DNA of 64,000 nucleotides from Candidatus Terraquivivens tengchongensis (GTDB taxonomy: Archaea > Thermoproteota > Nitrososphaeria_A > Caldarchaeales > Wolframiiraptoraceae): NCBI GenBank assembly GCA_023268355.1, contig JALNJK010000004.1, positions 1 through 64,000 of the forward strand, given 5' to 3'. Positions within the stretch are counted from its first letter, which is position 1. Every line of letters starts with the position of its first letter. The notes below the pieces were generated by a model. It was not told the origin of the DNA and did no database searches. It saw nothing but the letters and a program-made list of their open reading frames with translations. A program made the position numbers and the translations under genes. Of this stretch, positions 16,858 through 23,043 are shown piece by piece.

Positions 16858-18141
16858 GTGAAAGTTGAGGATCTAACGTGTTTCATACCTGTCGGTGGTG
16901 TGGCAAAGAGGCTAAGACCACTAACTTACGACATCTCTAAACCATGCATAAGGTTCATGAACAGAGCACTGATAGAGTTTCCAATACTTGCGTTAGCGAG
17001 CCAGGGCGTAAGGCGTTTTATATTAGGCGAGCAGGGTTACACGAATTATACGGACCTTTTTGACCAATTTGGTGATGGCGCTGGCTTTTCGGCAAAGTAT
17101 GGCATAACTCCGCGAATCCATATAATGCACCAGCCAAATATGGATGACTTGGGTAGTGCCGACTCGTATAGGCTAAACATTGAGTACTACGACGTTGAGG
17201 GGCCAGTGATAGTTGTCCAAGGCGATAACATCTTTGATATGAACCTTGAAGATCTTATGAGATGGCACGAGAAGAAGGGCGCTTTGATGACCATTGCCCT
17301 CTTCAGGACGAAGAATGTAGAGGAATATGGCGTAGCCGATGTTGACAGCGAGATGAGGATAAAAAAATTCATAGAGAAACCAACACCCGAAAAGGCACCA
17401 AGCAATTTGATAAACGCTGGAATATACTTGTTAGCACCCGAAGTAAGAGAGATAGTCAGGGGAGATGAGATAAAGAAAATTCTAGAGGAAAGAAAGAGGT
17501 TGGATTTCGGCTACGATCTGATACCGTACCTTGTGGAAAAGGGCTTCCCAATATACGGCTATGAGATATCTGTTTGGTACGACGTTGGTAGTCCAAAGGA
17601 ATACTTGAGGGCTATGGTCGAGATACTCAGGAACTCAATAAACATCGTAATACCAGAGAAGGCAATCCAGTTAGATAAGAAAGTATGGTTACAAGAATAC
17701 GGTAACGAATCCAATAAAATCAAGGACGATGTGTTGAAAAAGTACAGGGATAACAAGATAATCATCGAGGGTGCGGCCTTGATAGGCAAACATACGAGGA
17801 TAGGTGAGCACACGGTGATACAAGACTCTTGCATAGATAACTACTGCATAATAGGTGAGAACGTCAGGATCGAAAGGTCTGCGATAATGGACGCAGTGAA
17901 GATCGGCGATAACGCCTGCATAGTGGATAGCATCATCGGTAGGAAGTCAATCGTCGAGTCTTCTAAGAGCAATTCTACCTACATCGGCGAATATTCAGTC
18001 ATCGGTAACGCCGTCAGGATAAGAGAAGGCTGCAAACTTATCGGGACGAAGGTAAATCCGTACCTGACCATACCACCAGGCATGAAGTACGTCAACAAGT
18101 ACATCGAGGACTACAGGGACGTCGTACAGCTGGCTGAGTAG
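16858..18141 (+). CDS. Sugar-1-phosphate nucleotidyltransferase with C-terminal left-handed beta-helix
   Basis: A 427-aa protein. The nucleotidyltransferase domain (about 1-260) has 'PVGGVAKRLRPLTYDISKPC' (GG-x(4)-R-L-x-P-L-T), 'VVQGDNIFDM' with the metal aspartate, 'FIEKPTP' and 'NAGIYLL'. Residues about 300-400 are isoleucine-rich hexapeptide repeats ('IGKHTRIGEHTVI', 'IGENVRIERSAI'), a left-handed beta-helix as in GlmU- or GDP-mannose-pyrophosphorylase-like enzymes. The sugar is not decided: glucose-1-P, mannose-1-P and GlcNAc-1-P are all possible. A CTT/TATA-like 'ATATACGCATCTATAAAAA' region lies just upstream of the GTG start. A second, shorter nucleotidyltransferase lies at 40407-41108. 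Confidence 0.85.
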   Translation: MKVEDLTCFIPVGGVAKRLRPLTYDISKPCIRFMNRALIEFPILALASQGVRRFILGEQGYTNYTDLFDQFGDGAGFSAKYGITPRIHIMHQPNMDDLGSADSYRLNIEYYDVEGPVIVVQGDNIFDMNLEDLMRWHEKKGALMTIALFRTKNVEEYGVADVDSEMRIKKFIEKPTPEKAPSNLINAGIYLLAPEVREIVRGDEIKKILEERKRLDFGYDLIPYLVEKGFPIYGYEISVWYDVGSPKEYLRAMVEILRNSINIVIPEKAIQLDKKVWLQEYGNESNKIKDDVLKKYRDNKIIIEGAALIGKHTRIGEHTVIQDSCIDNYCIIGENVRIERSAIMDAVKIGDNACIVDSIIGRKSIVESSKSNSTYIGEYSVIGNAVRIREGCKLIGTKVNPYLTIPPGMKYVNKYIEDYRDVVQLAE

Positions 18142-18200
18142 GTTGCGGAATTAGTTCAGCATGATGGAAAAAATTTTTCGGCGGAGTGAAACTAAAAACG

Positions 18201-18232
18201 GCGTACCATAGGGGTATGGGTCTATGGTACGC
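18201..18232 (-). terminator. Perfect hairpin over the 3' end of the orphan gene
   Basis: GCGTACCATAG (18201-18211) and CTATGGTACGC (18222-18232) form an 11-bp perfect stem with a 10-nt loop. On the - strand the stem overlaps the TAG stop of the 144-aa gene and is followed by CGTTTTTAG, so it resembles an intrinsic terminator. The right arm is also part of a longer inverted repeat with 18690-18706, so an operator role is equally possible. Confidence 0.5.
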
Positions 18233-18656
18233 TGTTTAACTCCCCTTCATCCTCCGCTTCCTGTTGGGAGGATTTCAGCGCGGAAAGCATTCGTTGTATC
18301 TGGCTGGGCGTTAGTATACCTGCATGTAAAAGGTTCACTATGGAGTTAGGGGAAGCATAACCTGTAAGCTTGCCGATGTTACCCCTAATCTGCCTCCACT
18401 TTAGGCTGGTGTTTCCACTCTTAGAGTAGTACAGGACGCCGAGAACGTCGGCGACTTTCACGAACCTCACGTTCCTGATTTGGTTGAGGAGGACTTTGGA
18501 TACTGCCTCCACATGAATCGTACCTTCTGAAGGGTCCCTTTCCGGGAAGACCGTCGGGTCCTCCATGTACTCTTTAGGAATAAATGACGCGCAACAGTTA
18601 CTTATCACGAACCTCCTGAACTTTTCGAGCGTCGTCTTAGTTTCGATCTTTGTCAT
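18222..18656 (-). CDS. Unrecognised 144-aa protein, orphan
   Basis: I do not recognise this protein. It begins 'MTKIETKTTLEKFRRFVI', has two adjacent cysteines at 21-22, a middle section 'NVRFVKVADVLGVLYYSK' and a likely helix-turn-helix-like C-terminal part 'GNIGKLTGYASPNSIVNLLH' followed by 'GILTPSQIQRML'. The tail is acidic. It has no signal peptide or membrane segment. It sits alone in a gene-poor island and is bracketed by 16/17-bp inverted repeats (18224-18240, 18690-18706), the first of which lies inside its own 3' end. A DNA-binding role is possible from the helix pattern but is only a guess. Coding status is supported by uninterrupted length and the bounded layout. Confidence 0.6.
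   Translation of the reverse strand: MTKIETKTTLEKFRRFVISNCCASFIPKEYMEDPTVFPERDPSEGTIHVEAVSKVLLNQIRNVRFVKVADVLGVLYYSKSGNTSLKWRQIRGNIGKLTGYASPNSIVNLLHAGILTPSQIQRMLSALKSSQQEAEDEGELNSVP
18224..18240 (+). repeat. Inverted repeat, left copy
   Basis: ATGGTACGCTGTTTAAC; its reverse complement matches 18690-18706 at 16 of 17 positions. Part of the copy overlaps the stop codon of the orphan gene. Confidence 0.7.
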
Positions 18657-18689
18657 AATCAGGTTCCCTGTCTATTCCTATAGGTTGTC

Positions 18690-18706
18690 GTTAAACAGCG
18701 TATCAT
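18690..18706 (+). repeat. Inverted repeat, right copy
   Basis: GTTAAACAGCGTATCAT, inverted relative to 18224-18240 with one mismatch, placed about 35 nt upstream of the orphan gene start. A weaker third copy in the same orientation ends in GCGTACCAT at 18201-18209. No target-site duplication flanks the pair. Confidence 0.7.
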
Positions 18707-18950
18707 TAAACTTTTATGGGCTGATGCTGGCTAAAGACCTGTCAGGCCTTTAGAATCGGGAAATCCGGCCGTTATAGGTAGGCAAAAGATGACCAAAGTG
18801 ACCGTCTATGCCGCCTATATAAAAGAAACGGCATCTGTGACTGTCGTTTTAAAATTTGCCGTTATAACGGTTTTCGGGCACTGATTTAAAAAATAAACGA
18901 CTTTCTGGGAAAACGGGGGGATATATGGTGTTTTTAGTCGAAAATAATCC

Positions 18951-18959
18951 ATATAAAAG
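18951..18959 (+). promoter_or_regulatory. TATA box before the 71-aa membrane protein gene
   Basis: ATATAAAAG, about 67 nt before the ATG at 19022, giving an expected start of transcription near 18980 and a leader of about 40 nt that contains the ribosome binding site GGGTGAT (19011-19017). Confidence 0.5.
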
Positions 18960-19021
18960 GAAATCTGTAAAACAAAAACGTTAAAGCGTCCGGGCGGTAT
19001 TAGACCATCCGGGTGATTATT

Positions 19022-19237
19022 ATGCTGAATCTAACGAGTATAATAATAGAATCCGCAATCTTCTCGATCATCATGATAACATTATGGATGAGCGCCGAGA
19101 GGTTAGTGCCCAAACTCTCGACAATTATTAAGGAATTTATAAAGAGACGTCGCAGGGCTAGGTACAACAATAAAAGGAGGCGCAAACCTTCGTCGCTGAT
19201 GATAGGGCCTAGCGTGCCACACTTCTGGAAGGGTTAA
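19022..19237 (+). CDS. Small single-pass membrane protein with basic tail, unrecognised
   Basis: A 71-aa protein. Residues about 1-25 are hydrophobic ('SIIIESAIFSIIMITLW'), and residues about 42-58 are strongly basic ('IKRRRRARYNNKRRRK'), ending in 'PSVPHFWKG'. The pattern suggests a membrane anchor with a positively charged cytosolic tail that could touch nucleic acid or lipid. The case for a real gene is the ribosome binding site GGGTGAT, matching the 16S tail, 4 nt before ATG, and a TATA box at the right distance. A GTG at 19013 lies inside that site and is unlikely as start. I know no family for it. It lies 200 bp before the SMC-like operon on the same strand. Confidence 0.5.
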   Translation: MLNLTSIIIESAIFSIIMITLWMSAERLVPKLSTIIKEFIKRRRRARYNNKRRRKPSSLMIGPSVPHFWKG

Positions 19238-19316
19238 TGCACTGGCTTTATGGGTAAGCGCCGCAAGATTCCATAATCCTAAAACAAGTCATTTTGTATA
19301 ATACTCGCCAAATTAT

Positions 19317-19380
19317 GGCCAAGGATGCTGTATTTAGCGTCCTTAAAGTTTGAGGCATAGCGACCTTGGCTAGCTTTCCG
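19317..19380 (+). other. Alternative hairpins upstream of the SMC-like operon
   Basis: AAGGATGC (19321-19328) can pair with GCGTCCTT (19337-19344), one G-T pair, around an 8-nt loop. GGCCAAGG (19317-19324) can instead pair with CCTTGGC (19374-19380). The two folds exclude each other. TATA-like sequences lie at about 19295-19303 (TGTATAATA) and 19386-19394, so this may be leader RNA or the tail of the preceding gene. Confidence 0.3.
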
Positions 19381-19434
19381 ATAAACCAAATATACTGCGG
19401 TTAGAATCAAAGGCAAAGGAGGAGAACTCCCAAA

Positions 19435-21222
19435 GTGGAAAATACAGACGAGCGGTCCGCGGAAAGGCTTGAGCTAGAGCATAGGGTTAAGTCTGTACCG
19501 CACATAAAGGAGGTAATCCTGGAGAACTTCATGTCCCACGAATATTCCAGGATACCACTGAAGCCAGGCCTCAATGTTATAATGGGGCCAAACGGTGCTG
19601 GAAAGTCCTCAATATTGCTGGGGATATCCGTCGCTCTCGGTCAGACTTACACGGAGAGGGGTGAACGACTAAGCGACCTGATCCGTCGTGGAAAGGATGT
19701 GGCTAGGGTCACCGTCGTGTTCGAGAATAGTGCCCACAATGGTAAAAGACCGTTCAGAACGATAAACACGGACACGGTATCTGTCGCCAGATACCTCAAG
19801 AGGAATGGAGACTATTGGCACTACGTGAACAACAGGTTCATGACAAAGGCTGAGGTTGAGCACTTGCTCAAGCAGGTGGGAATCAACCCCAATAACATGC
19901 TCATTATAATGCACCAGAATATGATAGAGCAATTCGTAACCAAGAGTAGCATTGAGAAGCTCCAGATGGTCGAGGATGCTGTAGGTGCATCGAAGCTTAG
20001 GGAGAGGATATTGGATGCCGAGGCCAAGCTGAACATGTTGCTGACAGAGGAAATGAGCTTCAAGAAAACGCTAGAAGAAGCGAGGGCGACCGTTGAATAT
20101 TGGAAGGAAGAGTATGGGAAGCTGATAAAGCTCAGAAGGCTTGAGAACCATAGGGCTGAGCTTGAACGGGAGCTTGTTTGGTCCCAAGTCATAGCTTTAG
20201 AGAACGATGTAAAGAGGGTTGAGGATAAGATCGCATCACTCATCTTAGAGATTGAAGATTTAAACAAAGAAGCTAGCGAGCACGAGTCAAAAGCTGGAGC
20301 TTTACGTGAGAAGATTCGTGAGACGCTACATCAGTTAAGAATAACGGAACCACGAACATCCGAAATTTTGGACGATTTAGAAAAGAAGATAGATGCGATG
20401 ATGGACGAACTCATCGAAGAGAAGGTGCAAGAAGGGGTTACGAGGTTCAAGATACGCCTAACGGAGTCTGAGATGAGAAAGCTAAAGTCCCAGTTGAGCG
20501 AACTGAAGACGAAACTCGCATCCCAGATGTCCGAGGCTGAGCTAAAAGGACCTCGCGTCGAAACAAACAGAAAACCAACAGAAATCCAGGAGGATTTGAA
20601 GATCTTAGAAGTCCAGATAAGTTCTTTGGGCAGCGTGACACCTAACGCAGAAGAGATGTATCTTTTAGCGGATGCCAAGTACAGTGAGGTCGAGATGAAG
20701 GCCAAGCAGCTGTCTGAAAACATAGAGAAGGCAAAGGAAGAGGTTGAGCATAGAAAGGAAGTTTGGAGGGAATTCTTAAGGAAACTCGTAGCAGAAGTCG
20801 AGCCAGCTTACGTCCAAATACTGAAATCCGTTGATGCAAACGGTAAGATATCCTTGCGCAACTTGGAAGATATTGAGAAGGCATCCCTTGACCTTTACGT
20901 TGGTTTCAGGGGCGTCGAACCTGTTCTCTTAGACTCTCATACACAGAGCGGTGGTGAAAGAATAGTGGCGACACTTGCCTTCCTTCTTGCGCTACAGAAG
21001 TACGTTAAGTCACCCTTCAGGGCCGTTGATGAGTTCGACGTTCACTTGGACCCGCTTAATAGGGAGAGGATGGTAAAGATGTTGACGGCAACTGCCAAGG
21101 CCGACCCGTACGTCCAGTACATAATAATAACGCCTGGTTACATAAGTGTGGGCGAGGACGCGAACGTTATCATCGTCCAAAACATCAGCGGAAAATCATC
21201 GGTCGGTGTAGTAGAAAGGTAG
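19435..21222 (+). CDS. Short SMC-family ATPase, Smc5/6-like
   Basis: A 595-aa SMC/Rad50-superfamily ATPase. 'VILENFMSHEYSRI' leads to Walker A 'GPNGAGKSS' (51-59), 'RGKDVARVTV' (84-93), Q-loop 'IIMHQNMIEQF' (157-167), coiled coil (about 190-450), signature 'TQSGGERIVATLAFLLAL' (503-520), Walker B 'FRAVDEFDVHLD' (528-539) and 'VQYIIITPGYI' (560-570). The end resembles Smc5 ('SQYFFITPKLL' follows Walker B there), while D-E-F-D is the Smc6 form of Walker B. The coils are about 130 residues per arm, far shorter than in SMC (about 300), and I see no glycine-rich hinge or CxxC hook. GTG start with AAAGGAGGA 10-18 nt upstream. First of three co-directional genes with kleisin-like and MAGE-like partners. 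Confidence 0.82.
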   Translation: MENTDERSAERLELEHRVKSVPHIKEVILENFMSHEYSRIPLKPGLNVIMGPNGAGKSSILLGISVALGQTYTERGERLSDLIRRGKDVARVTVVFENSAHNGKRPFRTINTDTVSVARYLKRNGDYWHYVNNRFMTKAEVEHLLKQVGINPNNMLIIMHQNMIEQFVTKSSIEKLQMVEDAVGASKLRERILDAEAKLNMLLTEEMSFKKTLEEARATVEYWKEEYGKLIKLRRLENHRAELERELVWSQVIALENDVKRVEDKIASLILEIEDLNKEASEHESKAGALREKIRETLHQLRITEPRTSEILDDLEKKIDAMMDELIEEKVQEGVTRFKIRLTESEMRKLKSQLSELKTKLASQMSEAELKGPRVETNRKPTEIQEDLKILEVQISSLGSVTPNAEEMYLLADAKYSEVEMKAKQLSENIEKAKEEVEHRKEVWREFLRKLVAEVEPAYVQILKSVDANGKISLRNLEDIEKASLDLYVGFRGVEPVLLDSHTQSGGERIVATLAFLLALQKYVKSPFRAVDEFDVHLDPLNRERMVKMLTATAKADPYVQYIIITPGYISVGEDANVIIVQNISGKSSVGVVER

Positions 21223-21228
21223 TGCGAC

Positions 21229-22017
21229 ATGTCTCACGAAAGGAAGATGATGAGCAGAGAGGAGCTGGAGAAGATAATAGCGCTTTGTGAATCTATCGAG
21301 AAAAGGGGTTTGGACCCGTTCTCTGTTAATGTGAAAGAGCTCCTAACGAAGCTAAGACGCATATTGGAAGAGCAGAAGGATCTGGACACTATAATTCTAG
21401 ACGCTGAGACGCTTTATAAGATAGCTGTTCTAATATCGCTGCAACAGAAGTGGTTGAAGGAGAGAGCATCGTCACTTTTCATAGACAGTCAACTAGTATC
21501 GCTCAAAATAGCTTCTGCTGAACCAAAGCAGTTGGCTATAGCACTTGCTAGAAGCTGGAGGCCTATTGTCAGAGCCGAGCAGCTTACGCCTTACAGGCTA
21601 AGACAGGGAATGGAGTACTTCTTAATGTTACCGCCTAGGGACAGGGCCTATGAAAAGCTTTTGACAACACAAGAGGATGCGTTACGTATTGTGAAGGAAG
21701 CAGGATACACAAAGGACATAGCGTTAGAAGAGGAAGTGAAGAAGATGCACGAAAGATGTATCACGGCAGCAGGAAGCGGAGGCGAATTAGATTATTGGTC
21801 CATAGTAAGTGCTGATACCTTTGAGGAGACTGTATGGAGAGCCTACGTACTCAGCTTCGTCGTCAGCGAGGGTTTAGCGGAAATAAAGAAGAATCCTCTT
21901 ACAGGAGAGGTAAAGGTTGTGCCGTACCCCTCAAAACGTAAGAGAGAGAAGATAACAACGTTTGTAGTCTCCTTAAAAAGTGGGGAGGTGTCGGATCTTG
22001 GAAGAGAGGAAAAGTGA
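21229..22017 (+). CDS. Kleisin-like (ScpA/Nse4-type) partner of the SMC-like ATPase
   Basis: A 262-aa protein. The N-terminal part 'IEKRGLDPFSVNVKELLTKL' (23-42) followed by 'ILDAETLYKIAVLISLQQKW' (56-75) parallels ScpA's 'DPWDIDI...' and 'A..LL.AA.LL..KS' helices that bind the SMC neck. The C-terminal part 'ADTFEETVWRAYVLSFVVSE' with 'GLAEIKKNPLTGEVKVVP' (195-232) looks like the ScpA C-terminal winged helix that binds the SMC cap. Kleisins bridge the two SMC heads. The gene starts 6 nt after the ATPase gene and overlaps the next by 20 nt. The match is by pattern, not by search, and is moderate. Confidence 0.65.
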   Translation: MSHERKMMSREELEKIIALCESIEKRGLDPFSVNVKELLTKLRRILEEQKDLDTIILDAETLYKIAVLISLQQKWLKERASSLFIDSQLVSLKIASAEPKQLAIALARSWRPIVRAEQLTPYRLRQGMEYFLMLPPRDRAYEKLLTTQEDALRIVKEAGYTKDIALEEEVKKMHERCITAAGSGGELDYWSIVSADTFEETVWRAYVLSFVVSEGLAEIKKNPLTGEVKVVPYPSKRKREKITTFVVSLKSGEVSDLGREEK

Positions 22018-22597
22018 AGCTGAACGGGCAGGTAAGAAGCTGGCGATAGCCGCCAGCATGCTTCTCTTCTCGAGTCATAGACTCCCAGGTGTCAGGGGTT
22101 GGGAGCTGCGTAGGAGGTTGGGTAAAAATTATCTCAAGATAATCGATGCACTGAACAGCAGACTAAACAGTATAGGTCTTAGGGTAAAGATAATGTTCGA
22201 CCAGCCATCGAGCGATAGCCCAGCTCAGGAGGATTTCGATAAAGCTAGGTTTTTCATCACGCTTTCCGAACCGCTTTCCGTCGCAGATATAGTGGCCGCA
22301 GGTTGGAGCATAGAAGACGTGGCAATCTTGGCCGCAACACTCTCGTACATATTTACGAAGAGTGGCAAGGCTACTGAGAAGGAGCTAGTAGAGCTCTTAG
22401 AGGTGAAGTTCCCGAGATGGAAGGTTGAGGCGGCCATAGAGCGGTTTATCAGGAAAGGGTACCTCATAAAAGTTGAGGATAACATGATAAAGGTTGGATG
22501 GAGGACGTTTGCAGAAGTGGACGAAAAAGAGTTGCTAAAGGCAATAACAGAAATCACTCCACCCCAGCCGAAGGACGATACTAAAGATAAAACCTAA
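21998..22597 (+). CDS. Nse3/MAGE-like double winged-helix (KITE) protein
   Basis: A 199-aa protein with two apparent winged-helix domains (about 10-95 and 100-185). The first runs 'MLLFSSHRLPGVRGWELRRR' and ends 'ARFFITLSEPL'; the second runs 'VAILAATLSYIFTKSGKATE' and ends 'FIRKGYLIKVEDNMIKVGWR', 'TFAEVDEKELLKAI'. This mirrors the MAGE homology domain of Nse3, where 'LL..VLS.IF..G....E..L', '...YLEYR......F.WGPRA.AE...-K-LE' occur in the same order. Nse3 binds kleisin Nse4 and DNA in Smc5/6. I chose TTG 21998 because GGAGGTG (21984-21990) is 7 nt upstream; GTG 21980 has no such site. The stop converges with the Nudix gene (4-nt overlap). Confidence 0.65.
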   Translation: MEERKSEAERAGKKLAIAASMLLFSSHRLPGVRGWELRRRLGKNYLKIIDALNSRLNSIGLRVKIMFDQPSSDSPAQEDFDKARFFITLSEPLSVADIVAAGWSIEDVAILAATLSYIFTKSGKATEKELVELLEVKFPRWKVEAAIERFIRKGYLIKVEDNMIKVGWRTFAEVDEKELLKAITEITPPQPKDDTKDKT

Positions 22598-23028
22598 CCA
22601 AAGAATCCTTTTTCTTTCAGCTTGCGAAGCATTGCTCTTAGGCTATCTGTGATTTCCATATTCATGGCCTCGTCTACAGATACCCAAATGACATCCGAGG
22701 CATCCGATGCGGCCCTAAGTGTGCCGCTAATCGGTTTAGCTAAGTAATCGAGGATTACATAGTGGAAGATTATGTTGCCAGCACTATCTCGCCTGATAAC
22801 CTCAATGATGTCCAGCAATTCTGATACCTCGACCAAAAGACCTGTTTCCTCATAAACTTCCCTGACTACAGCATCCTTCAACGATTCTCCGAGTTCAACG
22901 GAGCCGCCTGGGATTGACCACCTTCCCTTACCAGGTTCGTTCTTCCTTTTAACGAGAAGTATGTTGTGATCCTGAAGTATTAACGCACCTACAGCGACGA
23001 CCGGCATCTTTGGATATTCCTTACCCAT
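22594..23028 (-). CDS. Nudix hydrolase
   Basis: A 144-aa Nudix protein. The Nudix box 'GGSVELGESLKDAVVREVYE' plus 'ETGL' (about 41-64) has the full GX5EX7REUXEEXGU pattern, so the Mg-binding site is intact. 'KRKNEPGKGRWSIPGG' before it is typical of the ADP-ribose pyrophosphatase/MutT group. It hydrolyses some nucleoside diphosphate-linked compound; the substrate cannot be read. It lies 15 nt after the lhr start region on the same strand, so it is probably downstream in the lhr transcript. Confidence 0.9.
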   Translation of the reverse strand: MGKEYPKMPVVAVGALILQDHNILLVKRKNEPGKGRWSIPGGSVELGESLKDAVVREVYEETGLLVEVSELLDIIEVIRRDSAGNIIFHYVILDYLAKPISGTLRAASDASDVIWVSVDEAMNMEITDSLRAMLRKLKEKGFFG

Positions 23029-23043
23029 TTAACGTCCACCACA

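Larger units (their letters stand above)
18657..19021. other. 365-bp intergenic region with palindrome and TATA boxes
   Basis: No convincing gene here. It holds the right inverted repeat (18690-18706), a TATA-like CTATATAAAAG at about 18813-18823, a perfect 12-bp palindrome CCGTTATAACGG at 18859-18870, a partial copy of it (GGCCGTTATAGG) about 90 bp upstream, and a second TATA-like ATATAAAAG at 18951-18959. The stretch between the two TATA boxes could encode a short RNA, but I see no fold or box C/D pattern that would name it. Confidence 0.5.

Noticed and set aside
18224-18706. Miniature transposon with terminal inverted repeats
   Set aside because: No target-site duplication and no transposase motif; I kept it only as a repeat finding.
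18730-18890. C/D box small RNA
   Set aside because: Partial C-like (TGATG) and D-like (CTGA) boxes occur but not in a correct C-D'-C'-D arrangement.
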